This document shows, piece after piece, positions 50,685 through 59,931 of a DNA stretch of 64,000 nucleotides. The stretch is from Bradyrhizobium sp. JYMT SZCCT0428 (GTDB lineage Bacteria; Pseudomonadota; Alphaproteobacteria; Rhizobiales; Xanthobacteraceae): the NCBI RefSeq assembly GCF_018131075.1, contig NZ_JAFCLS010000033.1:1-64000 (forward strand), read 5' to 3'. The position numbers and the translations under genes were made by a program. Every line of letters begins with the position of its first letter. Positions within the stretch are counted from its first letter, which is position 1. The notes beneath the pieces are model-generated. The model did not search any database. It saw nothing but the letters and a program-made list of their open reading frames with translations, and was not told the origin of the DNA.

Positions 50685-51589
50685 GCAATTCGGTCCGCAT
50701 CATCGAGATGGGGCCGCGCGACGGCCTGCAGAACGAGAAGACGCTGGTCAGCGTCGAGGCGCGCATCGCCTTTGTCGAGGCGCTGGTGGCCGCCGGGCTC
50801 TCGACCGTCGAGGTTGGCGCCTTTGTCTCGCCAAAGGCGATCCCGCAAATGGCGAGTTCGGATCAGGTGCTGCGCGGGGTCAGGCATGTCAAGGACGCCG
50901 AATTCCACGTCCTGGTCCCGAACGAGAAGGGCTATGACGCCGCGCGTACCGCAGGAGCCGAGGTTGTCTCCGTATTTGCCGCTGCATCCGAAGGCTTTTC
51001 TCGCGCCAACATCAATTGCTCGGTCGCGGAGTCGATCGAGCGCTTCAAGCCGGTGCTGGAGCGAGCCAAGGCGGATGGCGTCAAGGTGCGCGGCTATATT
51101 TCCTGCGTGCTCGGCTGTCCGTTCGACGGCGAGATCATGCCGAAGGCGGTCGCCGATCTCGCCAGGACATTGTGGGACCTCGGCTGCTACGAGATCTCGC
51201 TCGGTGACACCATTGGGGTCGGCACGCCCCTCAAGGCCAGGCAGATGTTGCGCGCGGTCGCCGCGGAAGTGGCGACGGACAAGCTCGCGATGCATTTCCA
51301 CGACACCTACGGCCAGGCGCTGGCCAATCTCTACGCCGGTATGGAGGAGGGCGTTCGCGTCATCGACTCTGCCGCCGGCGGCCTCGGCGGCTGTCCGTAT
51401 GCGCCGGGCGCGACGGGGAACGTGGCGACCGAGGATGTGGTCTACATGCTCGAGGGCATGGGGATCGCGACCGGCGTTGACATGGACAAGCTACTTGCGG
51501 CGACCAACGAGGTCAGCCGCTTGATTGGCAGGCCCGCGGTCAGCCGCGTCGCTTCGGCGTTGAACGCCAAGAACCGCGCCGCGAAGTAG
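50681..51589 (+). CDS. mvaB: hydroxymethylglutaryl-CoA lyase
   Basis: 302 aa TIM-barrel lyase. EMGPRDGLQNEK at the start, CVLGCPFDG, metal-binding HFHDTYGQALANL, and the GGLGGCPYAPGATGNVATED loop with catalytic Cys. It splits HMG-CoA to acetyl-CoA and acetoacetate, completing leucine degradation after the carboxylase. Starts by ATGA overlap with mccA. Isovaleryl-CoA dehydrogenase and methylglutaconyl-CoA hydratase are not in this operon. Confidence 0.94.
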   Translation: MSNSVRIIEMGPRDGLQNEKTLVSVEARIAFVEALVAAGLSTVEVGAFVSPKAIPQMASSDQVLRGVRHVKDAEFHVLVPNEKGYDAARTAGAEVVSVFAAASEGFSRANINCSVAESIERFKPVLERAKADGVKVRGYISCVLGCPFDGEIMPKAVADLARTLWDLGCYEISLGDTIGVGTPLKARQMLRAVAAEVATDKLAMHFHDTYGQALANLYAGMEEGVRVIDSAAGGLGGCPYAPGATGNVATEDVVYMLEGMGIATGVDMDKLLAATNEVSRLIGRPAVSRVASALNAKNRAAK

Positions 51590-51594
51590 GCCGC

Positions 51595-52521
51595 TTACGC
51601 CGCCTTCAGGCCGACATTCGGCAGCATTGGCCGGTTCTTCAGCGCCTTGGCCATGATGGCTTCGACCTCCTCCTTTTCGTGCGGCAGCAGGCCCAGCCGC
51701 GGCGGGCGGGTTAGCGCGGTGCCACGGCCAATGATATGCTCGCACAGCTTGATGCATTGGACGAGGTCCGGACGGGCATCGAGATGCAGCAGCGGCATGA
51801 ACCATTCGTAAAGCGGCATCGCTTCGGCGTAGCGTCCGGCCTTGGCGAGGCGGAACAAGGTCTCGCCCTCGCGTGGGAAGGCATTCGACATGCCCGATAC
51901 CCAGCCGACCGCGCCCATCGCCACGCTCTCGACGATGACGTCGTCGAGCCCTGCAAACAGCACGAAGCGATCGCCGACCATGTTGCGGGTGTCGATGAAC
52001 CGCCGTGTGTCGCCGGAGGAATCCTTGAAGCACACCACCGTCTCGACGTCGGCAAGCGTAGCGAGAATATCCGGCGTCACGTCGTTCTTGTAGATCGGCG
52101 GGTTGTTGTAGAGCATGACAGGCAGATCGGTCGCTGTTGCGACCGAGCGGAAGTGCGCGGCGGTTTCGTGCGGCTTGGACGAATAGACCAGCGCCGGCAT
52201 CACCATGATGCCATCGATCCCGACGCGCGCGGCTTCCCTGGCGGTTTCGACGGCGAAAGCGGTCGTGAATTCGGCGATGCCGCACAACACGGGAACGCGG
52301 CCGGCGGCGACCGACTTTGCCGTTTCCATGATGGCGATTTTTTCCTTGCGCTCGAGCGAGGTGTTCTCGCCGACCGAGCCGCAGATGATCAGTCCGGACA
52401 CGCCGTCGCGGATCAGGCCGTCCATCACCTTGGCCGTGGCGTTGATGTCGAGCGACAGGTCGTCATGGAATTGCGTGGTAACGGCCGGGAAGACGCCTTC
52501 CCAGGAAATGCGTGGGCTCAT
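51595..52521 (-). CDS. dihydrodipicolinate synthase/N-acetylneuraminate lyase family aldolase
   Basis: 308 aa TIM barrel. GSVGENTSL phosphate/carboxylate loop, catalytic Tyr in LYNNP, Schiff-base Lys in VCFKDSSGD. Many members cleave or form 2-keto acids; this one lies next to TRAP transporter genes on the same strand, so it is probably catabolic for the imported acid, not the lysine-biosynthetic DapA. Substrate unknown. Confidence 0.88.
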   Translation of the reverse strand: MSPRISWEGVFPAVTTQFHDDLSLDINATAKVMDGLIRDGVSGLIICGSVGENTSLERKEKIAIMETAKSVAAGRVPVLCGIAEFTTAFAVETAREAARVGIDGIMVMPALVYSSKPHETAAHFRSVATATDLPVMLYNNPPIYKNDVTPDILATLADVETVVCFKDSSGDTRRFIDTRNMVGDRFVLFAGLDDVIVESVAMGAVGWVSGMSNAFPREGETLFRLAKAGRYAEAMPLYEWFMPLLHLDARPDLVQCIKLCEHIIGRGTALTRPPRLGLLPHEKEEVEAIMAKALKNRPMLPNVGLKAA

Positions 52522-52597
52522 TGTTTCGCTCCGATTGGATTTTTCCGGCGGATTTTCTCAATCCGCCGGGAGTTGACTGGAAGAACGATGGAGAAGG

Positions 52598-53593
52598 TCA
52601 GAGCGTCGCGCCGACCTTGCGCAGCTCGGCGAGAACCGGCGCCTTCGGCAGCCAGATCTTGTCGAACTCGGCAATGACAGCCTCGGTATCTGCCGTCGCA
52701 ACCTGCCGGATCGGGATCGGGGCGTTGCGAAAATTCTCGATCAGCTTGGGCTCGTTGCCCGCAAGCTCGTCGATCTGCGCGTCGAGCGTCGACTTGACGG
52801 TCTTGGCGATCAGCTCCTTGTCGGCTGCCGGCAGCGACTGCCACACGCGGCCGGAGACCACGGCCGCCATCGGCATGAAGAGGGCGTTCATCTGCAGGAT
52901 GACCTTGGCGACCTTGTCGAAGCGCTGGTTCCAGGAGAATTCGAGGTCGGCCTCGAGCCCGTCGACCTGGCCGTTCGACATCGCGTCAAACACCTGCGGC
53001 GTCGGGATCGGCGTCGGCGCCGCGCCGAGCGAAGAATAGAAGTCGCGATAGACCGGCGTCGGATTGATGCGCAGCTTCATCCCCTTGATATCGGCCAGAC
53101 CAGTCAGATCCTTGGCCGAGAAGATCGCGCGCATGCCGGTGATGCCCCAGCCCAGACCGATCGTTCCGGTTTCCTGCGGCAGCACGTCGAACAGTTTGAC
53201 CGCCGCGGGGTGGCGGACGAACTTGGCCACCGACGGCGTCGAACGCACGATGTAGGGCGCATTGATCGCGGCGATATGCGGTACGCGCGAGCCGAGTTCG
53301 GCGGCCTGGATGAAGCCCATGTCGAGCGCGCCGGATTGCAGCTGCTGCATCATGGCAGGCTCGTTGCCGAGCTGGCCGGAGTGAAACACGGTCATGGTCA
53401 GGCGGCCGCTGGTGGCGGCCTTCAGGTCCTCGCCGAGCTTGAGCGCGGCCTTGTTCCAGGAATGACCGTTGGGCGTGATGAGGCCGAGGCGAAACTCCTT
53501 GGCCTGCGCCAGCGCGAGCGAGGGCGCGAACAACGGCACGGCCGCGCCGGCGGCGAGAAATCGGCCAAGAAATCGACGACGTGAAATGGTCAT
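52598..53593 (-). CDS. TRAP transporter substrate-binding protein (DctP type)
   Basis: 331 aa. Tat signal (SRRRFLGRFLAAGAA), then RLGLITPNGHSWNKAALKLG and the DctP core with the QLGNEPAMMQQLQSGALDMG and LRINPTPVYRDFYSSLGAAP segments that hold the conserved Arg salt bridge to a carboxylate ligand. It captures an organic acid in the periplasm for the membrane genes encoded before it. Confidence 0.92.
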   Translation of the reverse strand: MTISRRRFLGRFLAAGAAVPLFAPSLALAQAKEFRLGLITPNGHSWNKAALKLGEDLKAATSGRLTMTVFHSGQLGNEPAMMQQLQSGALDMGFIQAAELGSRVPHIAAINAPYIVRSTPSVAKFVRHPAAVKLFDVLPQETGTIGLGWGITGMRAIFSAKDLTGLADIKGMKLRINPTPVYRDFYSSLGAAPTPIPTPQVFDAMSNGQVDGLEADLEFSWNQRFDKVAKVILQMNALFMPMAAVVSGRVWQSLPAADKELIAKTVKSTLDAQIDELAGNEPKLIENFRNAPIPIRQVATADTEAVIAEFDKIWLPKAPVLAELRKVGATL

Positions 53594-53619
53594 GACAAAG
53601 CTCCGTTAAGTTGGACGAT

Positions 53620-54888
53620 TCACTTGATGAGGACGAGGGACAGGGAGGGATAGAGCGAGAGCAGCACCAGCAGGACGCAGGAGATCCCAAAGAAAGGCAG
53701 CGTCACGATGAACATCTTTCCCGGCTTGGCGCCGGTGACCGCGGCGGCGACGAAGAAGCAAAGGCCCACCGGCGGCGAGAGCAGGCCGAGCACCAGATTG
53801 ATCACCACCACCACGCCGAAATGCCGGGGATCGATGTGATAGATCTCGGTGGCGACCGGCAGCAGGATCGGAACCGTCATGATCAGGCCGGGAATTCCGT
53901 CAATCACCGTGCCGATCACCAGCAGGATAGCGTTGCAAAGCAGCATGAAGCTGATCGGATCCTTGGCGACCGACTGGATCCACGCCGCGGTTTCCTGCGG
54001 CACCTTGCCGAAGATCAGCACCCACGAGAACACGGCGGCGGCCGCCACCAGAAACAGCACGATGGCCGAATAGATGCCGGAGCGCAGCATCATCTGCGGC
54101 AGCTGCGAGAATTCGAATTCCCTGGTCCAGTATTTTCCGATCAGGGCCGCCGCGACCGCGCCGACGGCCGCCGACTCCGTCGCATTGGCAAGCCCGCCCA
54201 GGATCGAGCCGACGATGACGATCGGAATCAGCAGTGTCGGACAGGTGCGCAGGATCGTCGCCACGCGCTGCCGCGGCGTCTGATATTCGGCCCGCGGGTA
54301 GTTGTAGACGTAGCCCATCAGCGCAATGACGAGACAGAACATCACCGTGAGGATCACGCCGGGCACGATGCCGGCGATCAGCATGTCGCTGACCGAGACC
54401 TGCGCCAGCACGCTGTAGACGACGAACATCACGGACGGCGGAATGATCGGTCCGAGCATGCCGCCATAGGCGGTCAGACCCGCCGCAAACGTCTTGTCGT
54501 AGCCCTTCTTCTCCATTTCCGGGACCATGATCTGCGCCATGATCGCGACCTGCGCGGTCGCCGAACCGAGGATGGAGGAGATGAACATGTTGGCGAGGAT
54601 ATTGACGTAGGCCAGCCCGCCCTTCAGCGAACCGACAAACGCCATCGCCATGTCGACGATGCGCCGGGTAATGCCGCCGCCATTCATGATCTCGCCGATC
54701 AGGATGAACAACGGTATCGCGATCAGTCCATAACTGTCGACGCCGCCGAACAATTGCAGCGGATAGGATTGAAACAGTACCGGATTGCCCGACGCGATGA
54801 TGTAGACGAAACCGGCAAGGCAGAGACAAAGACCGATCGGCACGCCGACCAGCATGATCGCCATGAAGGCCGCCGAGGTGATGATCAT
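53620..54888 (-). CDS. TRAP transporter large permease (DctM type)
   Basis: 422 aa, about twelve hydrophobic helices (IITSAAFMAIMLVGVPIGLC at the start; ATESAAVGAVAAALIG typical). It is the sodium-driven channel of the TRAP system. Its ATG overlaps the DctQ stop (TGATG). Confidence 0.92.
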   Translation of the reverse strand: MIITSAAFMAIMLVGVPIGLCLCLAGFVYIIASGNPVLFQSYPLQLFGGVDSYGLIAIPLFILIGEIMNGGGITRRIVDMAMAFVGSLKGGLAYVNILANMFISSILGSATAQVAIMAQIMVPEMEKKGYDKTFAAGLTAYGGMLGPIIPPSVMFVVYSVLAQVSVSDMLIAGIVPGVILTVMFCLVIALMGYVYNYPRAEYQTPRQRVATILRTCPTLLIPIVIVGSILGGLANATESAAVGAVAAALIGKYWTREFEFSQLPQMMLRSGIYSAIVLFLVAAAAVFSWVLIFGKVPQETAAWIQSVAKDPISFMLLCNAILLVIGTVIDGIPGLIMTVPILLPVATEIYHIDPRHFGVVVVINLVLGLLSPPVGLCFFVAAAVTGAKPGKMFIVTLPFFGISCVLLVLLSLYPSLSLVLIK

Positions 54889-55511
54889 CAGTTGACCCCG
54901 TCGAGCTCGGAGAGCTGGAAGCCCTTCAAGGCGGTTCGTGGCACGAGTTCGAGGTCCTCGAGCAGGTTTGCGATGCCGTGGATCGTGATCGACACGGCAA
55001 AGATCGGCAGCGTCAGATAGACCACCCAGGTCGGCCAATTCAGCGTCTGGGTGCGCTCGGTGTAGAGGAAGTTGAAGGTCTCGCCGGCAAATTTGCGAGC
55101 GTCGAAGCCGGCGCGGGCGAGGCCAACCGGGTCCATCCATAGCCAGCAGGTGGCGATCAGCGACACGCCGAACACCACCACCATGCCGGTTGCAATCACC
55201 TTGGCAAGCTTCTGAGTTCGCGCCGAAAGCCGTTCGGTCAGCATTGTGACGGCGAAATCGAGTCTCAGCCGGGTCATCGCGGATGCGCCGATAAACGTCA
55301 GCCAGACCACGCAATAGACGGCCGATTCATCGATCCAGTAGATCGGAAAATGCGAATAGCGGGTGACCACGTTCACCAGGATCAGGGCCGTCAGCAGATA
55401 CATCAAGCCCATCAGGGCAATGCGCTCGCATGCGAGCAGGGCGCCGGAAGCCCTGACCACGACGCTGCGGGCGCTGAACGCCGGCGCATCGGAAGCCGTT
55501 TGTTCGATCAT
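54888..55511 (-). CDS. TRAP transporter small permease (DctQ type)
   Basis: 207 aa with four hydrophobic segments and the conserved WIDESAVYCVVWLTFIGAS block. First gene of the transporter operon; divergent from the GntR regulator, with a perfect palindrome between them. Confidence 0.9.
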   Translation of the reverse strand: MIEQTASDAPAFSARSVVVRASGALLACERIALMGLMYLLTALILVNVVTRYSHFPIYWIDESAVYCVVWLTFIGASAMTRLRLDFAVTMLTERLSARTQKLAKVIATGMVVVFGVSLIATCWLWMDPVGLARAGFDARKFAGETFNFLYTERTQTLNWPTWVVYLTLPIFAVSITIHGIANLLEDLELVPRTALKGFQLSELDGVN

Positions 55512-55554
55512 GGGGAGCCCCGCAACCCGCGAAATTTGCCGTGCATTCGCAAAA

Positions 55555-55569
55555 TGTATAATTTATACA
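55555..55569. promoter_or_regulatory. GntR-type operator palindrome
   Basis: TGTATAATTTATACA, a perfect 7-bp inverted repeat around one T, in the 170-bp region between dctQ and the GntR gene and 43 bp from the dctQ start. AT-rich palindromes of this type are typical FCD-GntR sites. Confidence 0.75.
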
Positions 55570-55682
55570 ATCTTGCTGTCAATGGAGATTGCAGGGTGAA
55601 TCATGGGCCTCGCACCGGCTTTGTGCTGGGGCGGACCACTTCAACGTGCGAAACAAGACCGCCTCGACTGGAGGGGCCGGCG

Positions 55683-56399
55683 ATGAAGACGGAAGATCAA
55701 ATGAAAGTCCCGCTAAAGCACCGGACCTTGTCGGCTGCGATCGTCGACCAGCTCAGGCAATCGATTCTCGACGGAACCTATCCGGCGGGATCGCAACTGC
55801 GACAGGACGCGCTGGGCGATGCTTATGGCGTGAGCCGCATTCCGGTTCGCGAAGCGCTGTTTCAGCTCGAAGCCGAAGGGCTGGTACGGATCGTCCCGCA
55901 AAAGGGGGCGATCGTTTCGGAACTGTCGCTCGACGAAATCAACGACGTGTTTGATCTGCGCCGGATCCTGGAGCCGCGGCTGCTGGCGCAATCCGCACCT
56001 TGCTTTGCCGCCAAGGACCTCGACGGGTTGGACGATATCCAGAAGCGCTTCGAGAAGGCGATCAAGGCGCGCAACGTCAGCGAATGGGGGCAACTCAATG
56101 CCGAGTTTCACATGGCGCTCTACGCGCAGGCACGCCAGCCCCGTACCAAGGCGATCGTCGTGGCGCTGCTGCAAACCAGCGACCGCTACACGCGCCTGCA
56201 ACTATCCAACACCAAGGCGATGGGGATCGCTGAAAAGGAGCACGCCCATCTGATCGCGCTGTGCCGGGCACAGCAAATCGACGAGGCGTGCCGGTTTCTG
56301 GAACAGCATATCGAATCGGTGAGAGCGGATCTGTTGCAGGTCGTCGGCGGCGGCTCGATCGCAGTTCGTTCCAAGCGGGCAACGCGGGCAGGCGAGTAG
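55683..56399 (+). CDS. GntR-family regulator, FCD type, of the TRAP operon
   Basis: 238 aa. HTH: AAIVDQLRQSILDGTYPAGS then SRIPVREALFQLEAEGLVRI with the wing PQKGAIV; FCD domain has metal-ligand-like residues (FDLRRILEPRLL, NAEFHMALY, EHAHLIAL). Probably represses the divergent TRAP genes until the substrate binds. Confidence 0.9.
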   Translation: MKTEDQMKVPLKHRTLSAAIVDQLRQSILDGTYPAGSQLRQDALGDAYGVSRIPVREALFQLEAEGLVRIVPQKGAIVSELSLDEINDVFDLRRILEPRLLAQSAPCFAAKDLDGLDDIQKRFEKAIKARNVSEWGQLNAEFHMALYAQARQPRTKAIVVALLQTSDRYTRLQLSNTKAMGIAEKEHAHLIALCRAQQIDEACRFLEQHIESVRADLLQVVGGGSIAVRSKRATRAGE

Positions 56400-56409
56400 C
56401 GCGAACGCA

Positions 56410-57432
56410 TCAGGCGGCGACGTCGGTTGCGAGCTTCAGCAGATTGGCCGACGTCGCCGTCGCGGCACTGTAGTCCTTCCACGCGGTATCGCGCGCGATG
56501 TCGCGCCACATGGCGACGGTTGCCGCATCGAGTGCGCTGACTTTGGCGCCAGCCTTCTCATAGACCTTGGCCACTTCGATATCGTCGTCCTGTGCACCCT
56601 TCTTGCCGAAGGCTTCGAGGTCCGCGCCGACCGCGCGAATGATGTCCTGCTGGTTCTTCGGCAGCTTGTCGAAGCTCGCCTTCGACATCAACAGTGGCTC
56701 CAGCATGAACCAGTAGGAGGCGCCCGCGCCTGAGGTCAGCGATTTTGCGACCTCCTCCAGACGGAACGAGATCAGGCTGGTGGAGGAGGTAATTCCGGCA
56801 TCGCAGGCGCCGCTTTGCATCGCCGCATAGAGTTCGTTGGAATTTACCGAGAGCACTGCTGCGCCCGCGGTCAGCAACACCATGTCCATCTCGCGCGAAC
56901 CGCCGCGAACCTTGAGGCCCTTGGCGTCTTCCGGAGCGACGATCGGCCTGGAACGGCTGGCGACGCCGCCGGCCTGCCAGACCCAGCTCAGCAAGATGAT
57001 GCCCTTGTCGGCCAGGAAATCGGTCAGCGCCTTGCCGACGGGGTGCGTTTTCCAGCGCAAGCCCTGATCGTAGGTCGACACCAGTCCGGGCATCAGGCCG
57101 ATATTGGTTTCCGGCAATTCGCCGCCGGCATAGGGAAGGGGATAGAGGCTTAGATCGAGCTCACCTTTGCGCATCGCCGAGAATTGCGCGTTGGTCTTGA
57201 TCAGCGAGGAGTTCGGGTGGACCTCGGCCGCGATCTCGCCGCCGCTGCGCTTGGCGACTTCCTGCGCGAACGTCCGGCACAGGCGGTCGCGGAAATCGCC
57301 CTTGTCGATGGTGCCGCCCGGAAACTGATGCGAAATCTTCAGCCTTGTTGCGGCGTGTGCGGTGCCCGTGCCGAAGCGAAGGATGGCAGGCGCGGCGAGC
57401 GCGGATCCGAGAACATGGCGGCGTGTGAGCAT
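56410..57432 (-). CDS. TRAP transporter substrate-binding protein (DctP type), second copy
   Basis: 340 aa. Signal MLTRRHVLGSALAAPAILRF (Tat-like RR), then RLKISHQFPGGTIDKGD and DctP core (FSAMRKGELDLSLYPLPYAG, GLKVRGGSREMDM). It has no permease genes next to it and is only distantly similar to the 52598 receptor, so it may use the same DctQM or another. GGGGAG precedes the ATG. Confidence 0.9.
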   Translation of the reverse strand: MLTRRHVLGSALAAPAILRFGTGTAHAATRLKISHQFPGGTIDKGDFRDRLCRTFAQEVAKRSGGEIAAEVHPNSSLIKTNAQFSAMRKGELDLSLYPLPYAGGELPETNIGLMPGLVSTYDQGLRWKTHPVGKALTDFLADKGIILLSWVWQAGGVASRSRPIVAPEDAKGLKVRGGSREMDMVLLTAGAAVLSVNSNELYAAMQSGACDAGITSSTSLISFRLEEVAKSLTSGAGASYWFMLEPLLMSKASFDKLPKNQQDIIRAVGADLEAFGKKGAQDDDIEVAKVYEKAGAKVSALDAATVAMWRDIARDTAWKDYSAATATSANLLKLATDVAA

Positions 57433-57814
57433 GGTTCTCCCCTGAATTCCATCCTTGATCGGCGTGTCCAAGCCGACCCTTGAGCGCAGCTTAACCGGCT
57501 GCCGTGCGTAGATTTTTCTGTTCTGATCGTTCGAACCAGCCTGTCGCTCAAGGCAGCAGTGGCTGATTCCAGAGCCAGACTTCAAGGTCTGCCGCAGTGC
57601 ACACGTAGGAAGGAGAGGGGTTTCACGGACGACTTAACACGTCCAGGAGTGTCACGAAGAAGGACGGGGCAGGATGAAGGCGGACGCCATCGAAGGACGG
57701 CGGGATGGTGAAAGACGGCATGAACAATGGCCAAGCCGTCGTTTGTTTTTCAATCGGGTTCGCCCGCGCGGAGTCTTGAGATTTCCGGCGCGGACGCCCG
57801 CGCCCGAACGAGCG
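57433..57814. other. 380-bp intergenic region
   Basis: Holds the promoter of the second DctP gene at its left and the 3' flank of the DUF6481 gene at its right. No gene, hairpin or repeat stood out. Confidence 0.45.
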
Positions 57815-58174
57815 TTACTTCTTCTTGCCTTTGCCGCCGCTCTTGCGGGCCGCGTAGCGCGCATCGCGCTTGGCCTTCGCTTCGGCCTCGAGGGCTGCCT
57901 GTCTGGCGGCCTCTTCTTCCTTTTCGCGGGCGAGCTGGGCGGCAGCCGCGGCCGCAGCTTCTTCCTCGCGCGCCTTGGCTTCGGCCTTGGCGGCTTCGCG
58001 GGCTTCCTTGGCCTTGGCGCGGGCGGCCGCCTGCGCTTCGCGCTCGGCCTGACGCTGCTTCACCTCCGGATCGTCAGGGCCGGGCTGGGCCTTGAACTTG
58101 TTCAGGATGTTCTGTCTCGCTTGCTGGGCGGCCTTCTGGCGGTCGGCGAAGCTGGGTTCCTTGAATCCACTCAT
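57815..58174 (-). CDS. DUF6481 family protein, Ala/Glu/Lys-rich coiled coil
   Basis: 119 aa. MSGFKEPSFADRQKAAQQAR then a long charged helix (REAQAAARAKAKEAREAAKA and on) and a Lys-rich end. I recall this opening from DUF6481 proteins of rhizobia. Function unknown; possibly nucleic-acid associated through the basic tail. Confidence 0.75.
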   Translation of the reverse strand: MSGFKEPSFADRQKAAQQARQNILNKFKAQPGPDDPEVKQRQAEREAQAAARAKAKEAREAAKAEAKAREEEAAAAAAAQLAREKEEEAARQAALEAEAKAKRDARYAARKSGGKGKKK

Positions 58175-58426
58175 AAAAGGGGCCTTGTCGTTTTCTTGAT
58201 TGGTTGTGAAAAGCAGGGGATTGGCGGTTTGCGCTTCAGTAGGTGAACCGGCGACAAAATGCCAGCGCCGAAGGGGGCAAACAGGGAGATTTCCGTGAAC
58301 GGCCCGGTTGGTCCACCGATGCCGGTGAGCGCTTTGGCGGCGGCCTGGCCGGATCGCCGATGGCGTGCGCCTCGACACAAGCGCGAGCAAGCGCCGGCTT
58401 CCGGGCCGAGCCAGGAAGTGGCTGTT

Positions 58427-58651
58427 CTAATCACCCCTGAATTGGTCGCGGCGCCCCCCCGGGCCGAGAATTTTCGCAACCGTAACGGCCGTCATCGCCA
58501 CGCGATCGGAAGTCCGCTGAGCCTCCAGCCTGTCGCGAGCTCCCTCCTTGATCATGAGATCGATGAGTTCGAGCCGCTTGGCATCGTCGGTCGCTTCAGC
58601 CAGTAGTTTTCGATAGCGATCGTAGTCGTAGCCCACTTCATGCTTGCTCAT
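58427..58651 (-). CDS. hypothetical helical protein, 74 aa
   Basis: YDYDRYRKLLAEATDDAKRL then LIDLMIKEGARDRLEAQR: two or three charged helices. GGAGCG lies 5 nt before the ATG. Unrecognised. Confidence 0.6.
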   Translation of the reverse strand: MSKHEVGYDYDRYRKLLAEATDDAKRLELIDLMIKEGARDRLEAQRTSDRVAMTAVTVAKILGPGGRRDQFRGD

Positions 58652-58976
58652 GGCACGCTCCGCACACGCGCTTTCCCCAAACCAACAATGTTGATCAACC
58701 TCTGCACGCGCGCAATGGATTTGCGGGACTTGTACCCCTTGCCGCGCATCTTGGCGTGCGAGTGTTGCAGAATTGATCCGGCAGGTAGCGCACAGGTTGT
58801 GGCGCGGCCGGATGTCAGGAGAGGGAACCCGATACGATCGGTAACGCCGTCCCGGCTTGGGCCGAAACCTGCCGGTGCGATCGGTCGCACCCGAAAGCTG
58901 AAAATCTGTGAATTCGCTCACATAAGGACGGCCGGCGCGGGCCTATGTTGCGGCAGTCCTGAAAGGAGCGACCACC
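58652..58976. other. 325 bp without a clear gene
   Basis: Divergent region between the 58427 gene and the 58977 gene. Open frames on both strands are Arg-rich and lack ribosome binding sites. Confidence 0.4.
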
Positions 58977-59225
58977 ATGATCCCGAATTGGTGCACCCCT
59001 AAAAATGTCGTTCTCGCCGCAGCGATCGTTTTGTTCGCCTGCGTCGCGGGCGGGGTCGCGACCGGACTGGCGTACCCGGAGCCGGTGTCCAGCGCCGCGC
59101 TCGGGCCGGATTGGCAGTGCAGCCGGATGGCGTTTGTCTGGACCACCTGCAGGAGGCTGACGCACGCCAAATCTGCATCGATTCGTGTAGCCAGGGAACC
59201 GGTTTGCACGCGCATCCGGTCCTAG
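58977..59225 (+). CDS. small exported or membrane-anchored protein, 82 aa
   Basis: One hydrophobic segment (NVVLAAAIVLFACVAGGVAT), then a polar domain with three Cys (WQCSRMAFVWTTCRR). GAAAGGAG lies 9 nt before the ATG. Likely an anchored small protein; function unknown. Confidence 0.6.
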   Translation: MIPNWCTPKNVVLAAAIVLFACVAGGVATGLAYPEPVSSAALGPDWQCSRMAFVWTTCRRLTHAKSASIRVAREPVCTRIRS

Positions 59226-59267
59226 GCGCGAGAGGGTCCGGGAACGCTGCGTTCGGTTTGCATCGCT

Positions 59268-59373
59268 AAAGCGCTTTCCAGCAAAATGGCTAACCGGTTC
59301 GCGTCAAGAAAACGCGTCAGATCAAGAATCCAGAGCGCCGTTCCGATTTCAGTCGGAACGGACAGGGCTCTAG
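59268..59373. repeat. dispersed intergenic repeat, copy C
   Basis: AAAGCGCTTTCCAGC, AACCGGTTCGCGTCAAGAAA, ACGCGTCAGATCAAGAATC and a GTTCCGA/TCGGAAC hairpin at 59340-59359. Shares the CCGGTTCGCGTC-AAGAAAACGCGTC core with copies A and B. Confidence 0.7.
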
Positions 59374-59501
59374 ACGATGGTCGTGAGCACGTACGAATGC
59401 CACGCACCCCAGTCGATTCCATCGAAAGCGCGCACATACATTGACGCGCGCGTTGCGCGCTCGGCGCCACCGAACACGCGTTCTCCGGTGTCGCTTAAGG
59501 A
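59370..59501 (-). pseudogene. C-terminal fragment of a large repetitive surface protein
   Basis: DTGERVFGGAERATRASMYV then RAFDGIDWGAWHSYVLTT and a stop. The VRAFDGxDWSAWxxFxLTT pattern is a repeat of large calcium-binding or adhesin-like proteins of Bradyrhizobium. Nothing upstream continues it convincingly, so it is a leftover of a lost gene. Recognition is by eye. Confidence 0.35.
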
Positions 59502-59931
59502 TGCGCCACGCCCAGCGGGACGGAGGCGGTTCAGCGAGCGCTCGGTCAACGGCAAGCACGACGGCGCTGCGCGTCTTGCCTTCGCCTTTTTTCGTGTGAG
59601 GTCGTCGAGCATCACAGCCCATCGGCACGAATTTGACTAATCGCCTTCGAAGATCAATTAATTCTTGCCGCGATATTCCATCAGAAGAATTCAACATCAC
59701 CGTAATAGATGCGCCAGCGGTCGAAGCGTTCCGGGTGTGAGCGGCGGTGAGGGCGGGCATGCCATTGAAGCGCGGCCCGGTCGGATCGGCAAATCGTCCT
59801 GCAGCCGGCGTTTCCCGTTCTGCGCGCTTCAGCAACCAGTATCGCCCATCACCCGGCGTCCCTTACTGAAGCATCATCGGCGAAGCGCTCGGACAGTCTG
59901 CATTGAAATGATTGAAGTCCCGGTCTATGAA
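59502..59931. other. 430 bp without a recognisable gene
   Basis: Frames on the minus strand continue upstream of the fragment at 59370 but give no coherent protein. May be decayed coding DNA. Confidence 0.35.

Noticed and set aside
53611..55020. 469-codon plus-strand frame opposite the TRAP permease genes
   Set aside because: Asp/His/Arg-rich shadow of membrane protein genes.
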